A stretch of 6,770 nucleotides of DNA, taken from NCBI GenBank assembly GCA_003497225.1, contig DNJQ01000040.1, forward strand, positions 1 through 6,770, read 5' to 3'. This document shows, piece by piece, positions 1-6,770 of the stretch. The notes beneath the pieces were generated by a model. The model worked only from the letters and a program-made list of their open reading frames with translations. It was not told the origin of the DNA and made no database searches. Position numbers and translations under genes: made by a program. This stretch comes from Bacillota bacterium (GTDB lineage Bacteria > Bacillota_I > Bacilli_A > RFN20 > CAG-288). Every line of letters starts with the position of its first letter. The stretch's first letter is position 1.

Positions 1-64
1 CCGGAAAAAGTGGCAGTTGGCCTAAGTTTAAATTTAATTTATATTCTTTTTTATAGTGAAAACA

Positions 65-91
65 TTGTTATATTATATATATTTTTATAAT
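65..91 (+). promoter_or_regulatory. Candidate sigma-A promoter for the suf operon
   Basis: A perfect TATAAT -10 hexamer lies at 86-91, with a TTGTTA -35-like element at 65-70. The spacer is only 15 bases, shorter than the usual 17. Transcription would start near base 98, giving a leader of about 48 bases before sufC. The region is almost pure A/T, so chance matches are likely. A competing pair, TTGCAC (100-105) and TACAAT (123-128), has an ideal 17-base spacer, but it would start transcription at or inside the sufC ribosome binding site. It is therefore less attractive. No operator or riboswitch is evident. Confidence 0.4.
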
Positions 92-134
92 CATATTTAT
101 TGCACATAATAAGTAAATAGAATACAATCTTTAT

Positions 135-139
135 GGAGA
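135..139 (+). promoter_or_regulatory. Ribosome binding site of sufC
   Basis: GGAGA lies just upstream of the ATG at 146; counted from GGAG (135-138) the spacer is 7 bases, all T except for the initial AT. It supports 146 as the true start of the first gene of the operon. Confidence 0.75.
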
Positions 140-145
140 TTTTTT

Positions 146-964
146 ATGAAAAAGTTAAGCATTAAAAACCTTGTAGTCGAAGTTGAAAACAAAGTCATCT
201 TAAAGGATGTTTCTTTAGATGTTGAAAGTGGTGATATCATCGCTTTAGTTGGACCTAATGGTCACGGAAAAAGTACATTGCTAAATGTTTTAATGGGTAA
301 TCCTCAATATAAAATTGTTTCAGGAAGTATCTTTTTAGATGGTGAAGATATAACTTCTTTTGAACCAGATAAAAGATCTAAATTAGGATTATTTATGGCT
401 TTTCAAACTCCACCGGAAATTGAAGGCGTATCATCTTTAGATTATTATAAAGAAGCTATTAATGCTCATCTTGATAAGCCAATATCTCTTTTTAAATATT
501 ATAAGGCGTTAAATGAAGCAAGTGAAAAAGTTAAGTTTGATTCGACAATGAAAAGTAGAGCACTTAATGTTGGTTTTTCTGGCGGTGAAAAAAAGAGAAA
601 CGAAATACTTCAAATGCTTCTTCTTAACCCTAGCATTGCGCTTCTTGATGAGATCGACTCGGGCTTAGATGTTGATGCTTTTAAGCTTATTGCTGATAAT
701 ATCTTAGAAGTTCATAATAAGCTCAACACTTCCTTTATCATCGTTTCTCATTATGACAAGTTATATAAGATGGTTAAACCAAATAAAACAGCTGTTTTAA
801 TTGATGGAAGAATCGCTATAGTGGGTGATGGTGATTTAGCACTTTATATCGCTTCAGAAGGATATGAATCCTTTTCTAAAAAATACCATATTGATATAAA
901 CAAAAAAGAACGGGAGATGCCAGTACTACAAAGTTGTGCGGCAAAGAAAACCAATGATAAGTAA
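146..964 (+). CDS. sufC: Fe-S cluster assembly ATPase SufC
   Basis: SufC is the ABC-type ATPase of the cytosolic SufBCD scaffold complex. Its ATP-driven dimerisation rearranges SufB and SufD so that a nascent Fe-S cluster can form. The 272-residue protein shows the full ATPase set: Walker A GPNGHGKST (residues 36-44), Q-loop Gln87, the SufC-type signature FSGGEKKR (144-151), Walker B ending in LLDEIDSGLD (166-175, catalytic Glu169) and the switch His202. The ABC signature extended by EKKRNEI and the run DSGLDVDA are characteristic of SufC rather than of transporter ATPases. No membrane partner is encoded nearby. The protein is about 10-20 residues longer than most SufC, with a lysine-rich tail after about residue 250 that contains Cys264. 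The ATG start is supported by a Shine-Dalgarno at 135-139. The gene overlaps the start of sufD. Confidence 0.97.
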   Translation: MKKLSIKNLVVEVENKVILKDVSLDVESGDIIALVGPNGHGKSTLLNVLMGNPQYKIVSGSIFLDGEDITSFEPDKRSKLGLFMAFQTPPEIEGVSSLDYYKEAINAHLDKPISLFKYYKALNEASEKVKFDSTMKSRALNVGFSGGEKKRNEILQMLLLNPSIALLDEIDSGLDVDAFKLIADNILEVHNKLNTSFIIVSHYDKLYKMVKPNKTAVLIDGRIAIVGDGDLALYIASEGYESFSKKYHIDINKKEREMPVLQSCAAKKTNDK

Positions 965-1640
965 AGGTGAAAATAATATTTTTCTTCCTGAACTAGAATG
1001 TGATTTAAGCGAGAAGTATGATGTTAATGATTCGCTTTTAATTGAGGCTCTAGTAAAGGGAAAAGATAAGAGAAATATTGAGTGGAATTTTAATCTTAGA
1101 AAAAACGCAAGTTTAAATATTGTTCTTTTTGATTTAGCTTCTCATGAAAGCAATATTAAAATTTTTGTTGATGCGGAAGAAGATACCGAAGCAAATATAT
1201 ATATTGCTTCAAGCACTATTAATGATAAAAAGATTTTTAATGTTGAAGTAATAAATAAGGGTAGAAATGGTCATTCAAAAGTTAAGATGTATGGCGTTAA
1301 TAAAGGCTCAGGAACGATGAAGTTTTTAGGTGCAACAACGATTGAATTTGGTGCTAAAAAAAGTGATGTGAGGCAAGATGGAAGAATCATTAATTTTTCT
1401 AGTTCTTCTAATTCTGAAGTTAGCCCTAAACTATTCATAAAAGAAAACGATGTTAAAGCCTCTCATGGTGCGGTTGTCGGTTCTGTTCCTAACTCTTCTT
1501 TGTTTTATCTTATGAGTAGGGGAATCTCTCGTAAAGACGCCATTGATCTATTAGCTCGCGGTAGTTTTTTAACCTTTGTTGATTTATTGAGTTCAGAAAA
1601 GGTTACTGAAGCGGTAAAGAAGGAGTTGAATTATGATTGA
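954..1640 (+). CDS. sufD: Fe-S cluster assembly protein SufD, short form
   Basis: SufD pairs with SufB in the SufBC2D scaffold. Identification rests on the C-terminal beta-helix and helical region: the KASHGAVVG block, then LFYLMSRG and KDAIDLLARG, the hallmark of the SufB/SufD family. The histidine of SHGA (residue 171 from this start) matches the conserved SufD histidine (His360 in E. coli) thought to face the nascent cluster. Only 228 residues are encoded against about 400-440 in most SufD. The whole N-terminal helical domain and part of the beta-helix are missing, while the C-terminal core is intact and shows no frameshift. The start is uncertain. ATG 954 is chosen; a GTG in the same frame at 936 would add six residues, and neither has a good Shine-Dalgarno. 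Extending upstream beyond that, the frame is closed by a stop at 897-899 without any ATG. The gene ends in TGA and overlaps sufS by 8 bases. Confidence 0.88.
   Translation: MISKGENNIFLPELECDLSEKYDVNDSLLIEALVKGKDKRNIEWNFNLRKNASLNIVLFDLASHESNIKIFVDAEEDTEANIYIASSTINDKKIFNVEVINKGRNGHSKVKMYGVNKGSGTMKFLGATTIEFGAKKSDVRQDGRIINFSSSSNSEVSPKLFIKENDVKASHGAVVGSVPNSSLFYLMSRGISRKDAIDLLARGSFLTFVDLLSSEKVTEAVKKELNYD
1618..1625 (+). promoter_or_regulatory. Ribosome binding site of sufS inside the end of sufD
   Basis: AGAAGGAG ends 7 bases before ATG 1633 and lies wholly within sufD coding sequence. It fixes the sufS start and implies translational coupling with sufD. Confidence 0.85.
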
Positions 1641-2868
1641 CGTAAATAAAATTCGTGAAGATTTTCCAATGTTTAAAAATTATAAGACCGCTGAGGGAAA
1701 ACCAATCGTCTATTTAGATAATGCTGCAACTACCTTTAAGCCTTATAGCGTTATTTCTGCTATTGAAGATTATTATATGAAAGAAACTGCAAATGCACAC
1801 CGCGGAGATTATGAGTTAGCACACAATGTTGATGTTCACTATGAAAGTGCGAGAGAAACAGTAAAAAGATTTATCAATGCTGAAAGAAAAGAGGAAATTT
1901 GTTTTACTTCCGGAACTTCAATGAGCATCAATGTTATTGCTTATGGATTAGAGCATTTGCTTAATAGCGGAGATGAAATAATTCTTTCTGAAGCGGAACA
2001 CGCTTCAAATGTTCTTCCGTGGTTTGGTGTAGCTAAAAAGAAAGGATGTATTATTAAATACGCTCCAATAGATGAAAAATTAGGAATAGTAACACCAAAG
2101 GGATTAGAAAGTGTAATAAGTAAAAAAACTAAGGTTGTTTCATTAGCGCAAGTAACTAATGTTCTTGGAGGAATGAATGATTCGAAGGCTTTAGCTAAAG
2201 TTTGTCACGCTTATAATGCACTATTTGTTTTAGATGGCGCGCAGAGTGTGCCACACGTTAAAGTTGATGTTTTAGATTTAGATTGTGACTTTTTAGCTTT
2301 TTCTGCTCACAAGATGTGCGGCCCAACCGGAATTGGAGTTTTATACGGAAAGTATGAACTTTTAGATCAAATGCCACCGCTTCTTTCTGGTGGAGGAATG
2401 AATACGCGTTTTGAAACTTGTGGAAATATTCTTCTTCAAAGACCGCCACTCAAATTTGAAGCTGGTACCCAAAATATCGCCGGGGCATATGGACTTAAAG
2501 CAGCGATTGAATATTTAGAAAAAATTGGAATGAATAATATTGAAGAATATGAAAATATGCTTCATGAAAGATTGATTTCCGGTTTAAAGAAACTTGATAA
2601 TGTCGTTATTTATAATCCCTATTCAACAACTGGTATAGTAACTTTTAATATTAAAGATGTTTTTGCTCAAGATGCTGCTACTTATTTTTCTTCTAAAGGA
2701 ATAGCAGTAAGATCTGGTCAACACTGTGCGAAGATACTTATGGATTATTTAAAAACATCAGCGACAGTTCGCGCTTCAACTTACTTTTATAACACGATAG
2801 AAGATATCGATAAATTGATTGAATGCGCAAAAGATGGAGGTAATTTTCTCGATGCCTATTTTTCTTAG
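1633..2868 (+). CDS. sufS: Cysteine desulfurase SufS
   Basis: SufS is a PLP-dependent group II cysteine desulfurase (EC 2.8.1.7). It converts L-cysteine to L-alanine and holds the released sulfur as a persulfide for transfer to SufU. At 411 residues it is full length. Visible landmarks are YLDNAATT near the N-terminus (27-34), ring-stacking His123, Asp201 in DGAQS, the PLP Schiff-base lysine Lys227 in SAHK, and the persulfide-forming Cys365 in RSGQHCA. Arg380 in the TVRAS motif is the expected substrate-carboxylate contact. Lining the protein up by its catalytic cysteine with the B. subtilis enzyme as I remember it, the histidine that exchanges onto the SufU zinc (His342 there) falls on Gln346 here. 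The neighbouring histidine of HPHD is Phe344. The start has an excellent Shine-Dalgarno. The TAG stop lies 17 bases into sufU. Confidence 0.96.
   Translation: MIDVNKIREDFPMFKNYKTAEGKPIVYLDNAATTFKPYSVISAIEDYYMKETANAHRGDYELAHNVDVHYESARETVKRFINAERKEEICFTSGTSMSINVIAYGLEHLLNSGDEIILSEAEHASNVLPWFGVAKKKGCIIKYAPIDEKLGIVTPKGLESVISKKTKVVSLAQVTNVLGGMNDSKALAKVCHAYNALFVLDGAQSVPHVKVDVLDLDCDFLAFSAHKMCGPTGIGVLYGKYELLDQMPPLLSGGGMNTRFETCGNILLQRPPLKFEAGTQNIAGAYGLKAAIEYLEKIGMNNIEEYENMLHERLISGLKKLDNVVIYNPYSTTGIVTFNIKDVFAQDAATYFSSKGIAVRSGQHCAKILMDYLKTSATVRASTYFYNTIEDIDKLIECAKDGGNFLDAYFS
2836..2841 (+). promoter_or_regulatory. Ribosome binding site that decides the sufU start
   Basis: GGAGGT lies 10 bases before ATG 2852, within the end of sufS. 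It favours 2852 over the longer readings from TTG 2819 or ATG 2834; the latter start codon abuts the motif itself. Confidence 0.8.
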
Positions 2869-3304
2869 TCAGGAAGAGATGCGTAGTATCATAATGGATC
2901 ACTACATGCATCCACATAATATTGAAGATAAATCCGATGATTCATCGTATTTATCTATTCACATGGATTCAGCATCTTGTATCGATGATATTTTTGTTCA
3001 TGTAAAATTTGTTGACAATCAAATTGAAGATATTAAATGGCACTATAATCAGTGTTGCGCCATTTCTCGGGCTTCTTCTTCAATTATGAGCGAACTGCTC
3101 ATCGGTAAAACAATTGAAGAAGCAGAGGAAATCATCGATAATTTTAACGCCATGCTCGATGAAAGAGATTATGATACGGATTTACTTGAGGAAGCAAATT
3201 GTTTTTGTAATACCTCAAAACAACCATCAAGAATCAATTGTGCGACGATATCATATCGTGGATTTTTAGAGGCATTAAAGGAGTATCGCGATGAAAAAAA
3301 ATAA
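2852..3304 (+). CDS. sufU: SufU-type zinc-dependent sulfurtransferase
   Basis: SufU is an IscU-fold protein that in Firmicutes accepts persulfide from SufS through a zinc site and hands sulfur to SufBCD; it is a transfer protein rather than a scaffold. From ATG 2852 it has 150 residues, normal for the family. The helix IIMDHY near residues 13-18, the block [10 protein letters not shown] (70-79) and RINCATIS (127-134) are family landmarks. All four zinc ligands can be placed: Cys43 and Asp45 (in SCID), Cys69 and Cys130. The spacing between the third and fourth ligand includes the insertion that separates SufU from IscU. Two oddities are Ile44 where the motif is normally CGD, and extra cysteines at 68, 117 and 119, two of which form a CFC pair. 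The gene overlaps sufS by 17 bases and sufB by 14. Confidence 0.93.
   Translation: MPIFLSQEEMRSIIMDHYMHPHNIEDKSDDSSYLSIHMDSASCIDDIFVHVKFVDNQIEDIKWHYNQCCAISRASSSIMSELLIGKTIEEAEEIIDNFNAMLDERDYDTDLLEEANCFCNTSKQPSRINCATISYRGFLEALKEYRDEKK
3277..3283 (+). promoter_or_regulatory. Ribosome binding site of sufB inside the end of sufU
   Basis: AAAGGAG stands 7 bases before ATG 3291. It is near-consensus and sits in the sufU coding sequence, so sufB can be re-initiated independently of the A-tract that follows. Confidence 0.85.
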
Positions 3305-4688
3305 TTTTGATCACGACTTTTCAGTCGAAAACTTTAAAGATGAAGATACTTCAATTTTAAAGACCGAAAAAGGACTTAGTGAAGAGACGATTAGAAATAT
3401 ATCTTCTTATAAAAATGAGCCTAAAGAGATGCTAGAAAAAAGACTTCAAGCTTTTCATGAATTTGAAAAACACCCTAACCCTTCTTGGGGACCAGATTTA
3501 AGTTTTTTAAATTTTGCTGACTATACATATTTTACTAGAATGGTAGATAAAGTATCATCTTCTTGGGATAAGGTCCCTGAAACTTTAAAGAACACTTTTA
3601 CTAAACTTGGAATTCCTGAAGCTGAACATAAATTTTTAGCTGGAGTTTCAACCCAATATGAATCCGAAGCTGTTTATCACAATATGCTCGATGAAGTTAA
3701 AGAAAAGGGAATTATCTTTTTAGATACGGATAGTGCTTTAAGAGAATATCCAGAATTATTTATGAAGTATTTTGGAAAACTCGTTCCACCGACAGATAAT
3801 AAATACGCTGCACTTAATACGGCAGTCTGGTCTGGTGGATCATTTATCTATGTTCCCAAAGGAGTAAAACTTGAAAAGCCTCTTCAATCATATTTCCGTA
3901 TCAATAACGAAAGATCAGGCCAATTTGAAAGAACCTTAATTATCGTTGATGATGATGCATCAATTCATTATGTTGAAGGTTGTACTGCACCTATTTATTC
4001 AAAAGATTCTCTTCATGCGGCCGTGGTTGAAATTTATGTTGGAAAAAGAGCGAAGTGCCGCTATTCAACGATTCAAAACTGGTCGACTAATATCGTTAAT
4101 CTAGTTACAAAAAGAGCGATAGTTGAAGAAGATGGCTTGATGGAATGGGTCGATGGAAATGTGGGTAGTGGATTAAATATGAAGTATCCCGCTTGCATTT
4201 TAAAAGGTGATAGAGCAAAAGGAAGCTGCATCTCTATTGCGGTAGCAAGTAAAAACCAATATCAAGATGCTGGGGCGAAGATGATTCATTTAGGAAAGAA
4301 TACTTCTTCAACAATTATATCAAAGTCGATTGTTAAAGAAGGCGGAGTGGCGAATTATCGCGGTAGAGCGGAGATAAGTTCTAAAGCTATAGGTTCCCAA
4401 GCACATGTTGAATGCGATACTTTAATTTTAGATGACATATCTAAATCTGATACAATCCCAACAAATATTGTAGGAAATGATTCTTCTTATATTGAACACG
4501 AAGCATCAGTTTCAAAACTTGATGAACAAAAGCTTTTCTATCTTATGAGCCGAGGATTAAGCAAAAAAGAAGCCGCTCATCTTTTGGTCATGGGATTTAT
4601 TGAACCATTTAGTCGTGAACTTCCGATGGAATATGCGGTGGAATTAAATCAGTTAATTAAACTTGATATGGAAGGAAGCATCGGATGA
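3291..4688 (+). CDS. sufB: Fe-S cluster assembly scaffold protein SufB
   Basis: SufB is the main scaffold subunit of SufBCD. It receives sulfur from SufU and builds the cluster at its interface with SufD. The 465 residues are the standard length, with the N-terminal helical domain ([12 protein letters not shown] near 64-75), the central beta-helix and the C-terminal helical SufC-binding end. Aligning by eye with E. coli SufB, residues reported there as important all appear retained: Arg203/Asn205, Cys231 in VEGCTAP, Gln262 and Trp264 in QNWS, Cys375 in HVECD, and Glu404 in EHEAS. The C-terminal [14 protein letters not shown] closely resembles the same segment of SufD, reflecting their paralogy. 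The gene overlaps sufU by 14 bases. Its TGA stop overlaps the mnmG ATG. The product is cytosolic, with no signal or membrane segment. Confidence 0.97.
   Translation: MKKNNFDHDFSVENFKDEDTSILKTEKGLSEETIRNISSYKNEPKEMLEKRLQAFHEFEKHPNPSWGPDLSFLNFADYTYFTRMVDKVSSSWDKVPETLKNTFTKLGIPEAEHKFLAGVSTQYESEAVYHNMLDEVKEKGIIFLDTDSALREYPELFMKYFGKLVPPTDNKYAALNTAVWSGGSFIYVPKGVKLEKPLQSYFRINNERSGQFERTLIIVDDDASIHYVEGCTAPIYSKDSLHAAVVEIYVGKRAKCRYSTIQNWSTNIVNLVTKRAIVEEDGLMEWVDGNVGSGLNMKYPACILKGDRAKGSCISIAVASKNQYQDAGAKMIHLGKNTSSTIISKSIVKEGGVANYRGRAEISSKAIGSQAHVECDTLILDDISKSDTIPTNIVGNDSSYIEHEASVSKLDEQKLFYLMSRGLSKKEAAHLLVMGFIEPFSRELPMEYAVELNQLIKLDMEGSIG
3294..3301 (+). repeat. A8 homopolymer shared by sufU and sufB
   Basis: Eight consecutive A bases code for the final lysines of SufU and the Lys-Lys start of SufB. 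The two genes are in different frames here. Skipping one A would carry the sufU frame directly into sufB. Tracts of this length are known slippage sites in AT-rich bacteria, but nothing here shows that slippage occurs. Confidence 0.6.
4671..4676 (+). promoter_or_regulatory. Ribosome binding site of mnmG inside the end of sufB
   Basis: GAAGGA lies 8 bases before ATG 4685. Together with the ATGA stop-start overlap it argues that mnmG is translated from the suf mRNA by coupling. Confidence 0.7.
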
Positions 4689-6553
4689 ATTTCGATGTAA
4701 TTGTCGTTGGTGGTGGTCACGCTGGGTGTGAGGCCTCTCACGTTTGTGCAAAAAAAGGCTTAAAAACAGCGATGTTTTGTATGTCCTTTTCCCATGTTGG
4801 AAATATGCCGTGTAACCCATCAATTGGTGGAAGTGCTAAAGGCATTGTTGTAAAAGAAATCGATGTTTTAGGCGGAATTATGGGTGTAGTTGCTGATCGA
4901 AATGCACTGCAGTTTAAAATGCTCAACCTCTCTAAAGGTCCCGGTGTTCATGCTTTAAGAACGCAGGAGGATAAAATAACCTATCCAAAAGATATGCTTG
5001 AGACTTTAAAAAGCACTAAAAATCTAACCTTAATTGAAAAAGAAGTGGTGGAATTAATAGTTGAAGATAAAGTTTGTTTAGGTGTAAAGTTAGTTGATGG
5101 GGAAGAAGTTCGTGCTAAAGCGGTAATTTTAACGACGGGAACATATTTAGAGGCGGATATTCTTCGTGGAAGTTCTCGCGTACCAGAAGGGCCTGATGGG
5201 GATAAAAGAAGCCACGGATTATCAGAAAGTTTAAGGAAAAATGGGATATCTTTATTTCGTTTAAAGACAGGAACTCCACCGCGCATCAAAAAAGAATCGA
5301 TCGATTTTTCTCTTCTTGAAGAACAGTTAGGATCTAATATGCCTTTAGCTTTTAGTTTTGATACCAAAGAGAGAATGAAGATTGAAGATGAAGTGAAGTG
5401 TTATTTAACTTATACTAATGAAAAAACACACCAAATCATTGAAGAAAACCTTCATAAATCAGCGATGTATGGTGGATATGTTAAAGGTGTTGGGCCAAGA
5501 TATTGTCCGTCTATTGAAGATAAGATAGTTCGTTTTAAAGACAAACCGAGACACCAATTATTTATCGAACCAGAATCTTTATACACTGATTCTTATTATC
5601 TTCAAGGATTTTCTACTTCGATGCCGATTGATGTTCAAGAAAAGATGGTTCATTCTTTAAAAGGATTAGAAAATGCTGAGATATTAAAATATGCTTACGC
5701 TATTGAATATGATGCTATTGAACCATCGTTCATCGATTATTCGCTTAATGTAAGAGGAATAAGGGGACTATATGCCGCGGGTCAAGTTATTGGTACATCA
5801 GGATATGAAGAAGCAGCGGCTTTAGGATTAATGGCCGGAATAAACGCTAGTCAATATATATTAAATAAGGAGCCATTCATTTTAAAAAGAAGTGAAGCTT
5901 ATATCGGTGTTATGATTGATGATTTAGTGACAAAGGGAACTCATGAACCATATCGTCTTCTTTCTTCGCGCTCGGAATTTCGTTTAATGACAAGAAGTGA
6001 TAACGCTTTAGAACGCTTGTTTATGAAAGGTTATGAACTTAAAATAAATAGTGAAGAAAGAAAAGAAAGATTTGTTAAAAGACAAGAACTTCTTTCTTTA
6101 AGTAGAGAATTATTAGAAACAATTCGGATAGGAAAGAATAAAGAAGTTTTAGATTTATTAGAAAAAAGAGATTTAAAACTTAATGATCCAAACTCAAAGT
6201 CATTATATGATTTAATTAAAACGAGAAAAGTTGATTATAAAGATTTAGCTAATATATATTCGGAATTACCGAAATTGGATTTTGATGAAGAGATGTCTTT
6301 AGTTATTTCAATTCAATACGAAGGCTATATTAAACTTGAGGAAAAAGAGGCGGAAAGACTTTTAGCCAGTGAATCTTTCCCGCTCGATAGCGATATTGAT
6401 TATATGAAAATAGATGGTCTATCAATGGAAGCAAGAGAAAAACTCAACGCGATTAAACCGAATAATATCGGAGAAGCATCGCGCATAAGCAATGTTCATC
6501 CTTCAGATATTAGTGTTTTATTACTATATTTAAAAGGAGCGAAGAAAAGTTAA
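4685..6553 (+). CDS. mnmG: tRNA uridine-5-carboxymethylaminomethyl modification enzyme MnmG (GidA)
   Basis: MnmG is an FAD- and NADH-dependent enzyme. With the GTPase MnmE and a methylene-tetrahydrofolate donor it installs the (carboxymethyl)aminomethyl group at C5 of wobble uridine 34 in several tRNAs. The 622 residues are full length. Landmarks are the N-terminal FAD-binding [10 protein letters not shown] (9-18), the [11 protein letters not shown] block (39-49) with Cys43, the signature [11 protein letters not shown] (270-280) with Cys274, and the second signature [15 protein letters not shown] (365-379). The two cysteines correspond to the Cys47 and Cys277 catalytic pair of E. coli. The C-terminal helical MnmE/tRNA-binding region (ISIQYEGYI near 541-549, then NIGEASRIS) is intact. 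Leu380 follows the EEAAA run where Gln is usual; this is probably neutral. The gene starts in the sufB stop codon (ATGA), and no mnmE is in the window. It ends in TAA, overlapping the convergent gene. Confidence 0.97.
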   Translation: MNFDVIVVGGGHAGCEASHVCAKKGLKTAMFCMSFSHVGNMPCNPSIGGSAKGIVVKEIDVLGGIMGVVADRNALQFKMLNLSKGPGVHALRTQEDKITYPKDMLETLKSTKNLTLIEKEVVELIVEDKVCLGVKLVDGEEVRAKAVILTTGTYLEADILRGSSRVPEGPDGDKRSHGLSESLRKNGISLFRLKTGTPPRIKKESIDFSLLEEQLGSNMPLAFSFDTKERMKIEDEVKCYLTYTNEKTHQIIEENLHKSAMYGGYVKGVGPRYCPSIEDKIVRFKDKPRHQLFIEPESLYTDSYYLQGFSTSMPIDVQEKMVHSLKGLENAEILKYAYAIEYDAIEPSFIDYSLNVRGIRGLYAAGQVIGTSGYEEAAALGLMAGINASQYILNKEPFILKRSEAYIGVMIDDLVTKGTHEPYRLLSSRSEFRLMTRSDNALERLFMKGYELKINSEERKERFVKRQELLSLSRELLETIRIGKNKEVLDLLEKRDLKLNDPNSKSLYDLIKTRKVDYKDLANIYSELPKLDFDEEMSLVISIQYEGYIKLEEKEAERLLASESFPLDSDIDYMKIDGLSMEAREKLNAIKPNNIGEASRISNVHPSDISVLLLYLKGAKKS

Positions 6554-6770
6554 TTTTTATTAACTATAATTTTTTCTAATTCATCTTTAATTCTTGCTGC
6601 TTCTTCTTTTGAAGTACAGTTAATTACAATCTTTTTTCCTTGAACGTAAAATCTATTTGTACGCTTATTTTCTTTACTTTTTAAGTGATTAACTTCATTT
6701 TCTACTTCTATGGCAGTTAAATCATATTCTTTTATTTTCTGGTAGAGTTTAATTTTTTCTTCATCAGAAG
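6550..6770 (-). CDS. Hypothetical protein, C-terminal part only
   Basis: An open minus-strand frame enters at the right edge (first full codon at 6768-6766) and runs for 72 residues to a TAA at 6552-6550. Its start lies outside the window. I do not recognise the family. The first 37 or so residues are rich in Lys and Glu and look like a helix or short coiled coil (EEKIKLYQKIKEYD, then EVENEVNHLKSKENK). They are followed by FYVQGKKIVINCTS, which reads like two short beta strands, and by a terminal helix KEEAARIKDELEKII. It shows no membrane segment and no catalytic motif. The other two minus frames here hit early stops, and the plus strand has no comparable frame, which supports it being real. 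It converges on mnmG and overlaps its stop codon. Confidence 0.65.
   Translation of the reverse strand, partial: SDEEKIKLYQKIKEYDLTAIEVENEVNHLKSKENKRTNRFYVQGKKIVINCTSKEEAARIKDELEKIIVNKN

Noticed and set aside
1..90. 3' end of an upstream plus-strand gene
   Set aside because: All three frames are open at the left edge for a while (stops at 23-25, 54-56 and 88-90), but none gives a recognisable C-terminus, so no frame could be chosen. A GGC/GCC stem at 12-22 is too short to call a terminator.
72..91. Inverted repeat ATTATA ... TATAAT upstream of sufC
   Set aside because: Six A/T-only pairs in an A/T-only background are expected by chance. One arm is the putative -10 hexamer, so it is not called as an operator or terminator.
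2258..2449. Minus-strand open frame opposite sufS
   Set aside because: It lies wholly inside the strongly conserved sufS catalytic region, has no recognisable protein features or ribosome binding site that I can see, and is best explained as a mirror of the sense codons.
1503..4560. Near-repeat between sufD (about 1503-1545) and sufB (about 4536-4575)
   Set aside because: Both encode the FYLMSRG helix of the SufB/SufD family. The similarity is old paralogy, not a mobile or recombination repeat.
1633..4688. Alternative genetic code with UGA as tryptophan
   Set aside because: Tryptophans in sufD, sufS, sufU and sufB are all TGG, no gene has an internal TGA, and sufD and sufB end normally in TGA. 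Reading through would add only three or four residues, so the stops alone are weak evidence, but nothing supports reassignment.
4738..5367. Two minus-strand open frames opposite mnmG (4738-4926 and 4981-5367)
   Set aside because: Both are antisense to conserved mnmG sequence, and their translations are low-complexity Ser/Pro/Phe-rich text without motifs.
1..6770. Search for a novel defence, mobile, CRISPR or RNA system
   Set aside because: No direct repeats with spacers, transposase, integrase, tRNA or attachment-like sequence was seen. All complete genes belong to well-known housekeeping families.

Overview
The window is a compact, AT-rich (roughly one third G+C by eye) piece of a bacterial chromosome carrying a complete SUF iron-sulfur cluster operon in the Gram-positive order sufC-sufD-sufS-sufU-sufB. 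The tRNA-modification gene mnmG is fused onto its 3' end. SufU rather than SufA/SufE, the gene order, the strong AGGAG-type ribosome binding sites and the base composition all point to a low-GC Bacilli/Mollicutes-related lineage, for example Erysipelotrichia, RF39-like or Acholeplasma-like bacteria. Every tryptophan I checked is TGG, and sufD and sufB end in TGA. This favours the standard bacterial code over the UGA=Trp code of Mycoplasma and Spiroplasma. The taxon is inference only.

Layout: bases 1-145 are non-coding or hold an unidentifiable 3' scrap of an upstream gene, followed by an AT-rich promoter region. Bases 146-6553 hold six plus-strand genes with no intergenic base at all: each start codon lies inside the preceding gene, with overlaps of about 11, 8, 17, 14 and 4 bases. 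Bases 6550-6770 hold the 3' end of a minus-strand gene of unknown function, whose stop codon overlaps the mnmG stop codon tail to tail.

How the genes work together: SufS takes sulfur from cysteine. SufU, a zinc-dependent sulfur acceptor, receives the persulfide and passes it to the SufB-SufC-SufD scaffold. There the SufC ATPase drives assembly on the SufB/SufD interface. MnmG, with MnmE encoded elsewhere, builds the (carboxymethyl)aminomethyl group at wobble uridine 34 of certain tRNAs. The same uridine is also thiolated with sulfur from a cysteine desulfurase, so its position in this operon is suggestive.

No previously undescribed system is evident. This is a core housekeeping operon. The points most worth a second look are: SufS appears to lack the histidine that swaps onto the SufU zinc in Bacillus subtilis; SufU has CID instead of CGD plus three extra cysteines; SufD is about half the usual length; mnmG is translationally coupled to sufB; and an A8 tract at the sufU/sufB junction would fuse the two proteins in frame if one A were skipped.
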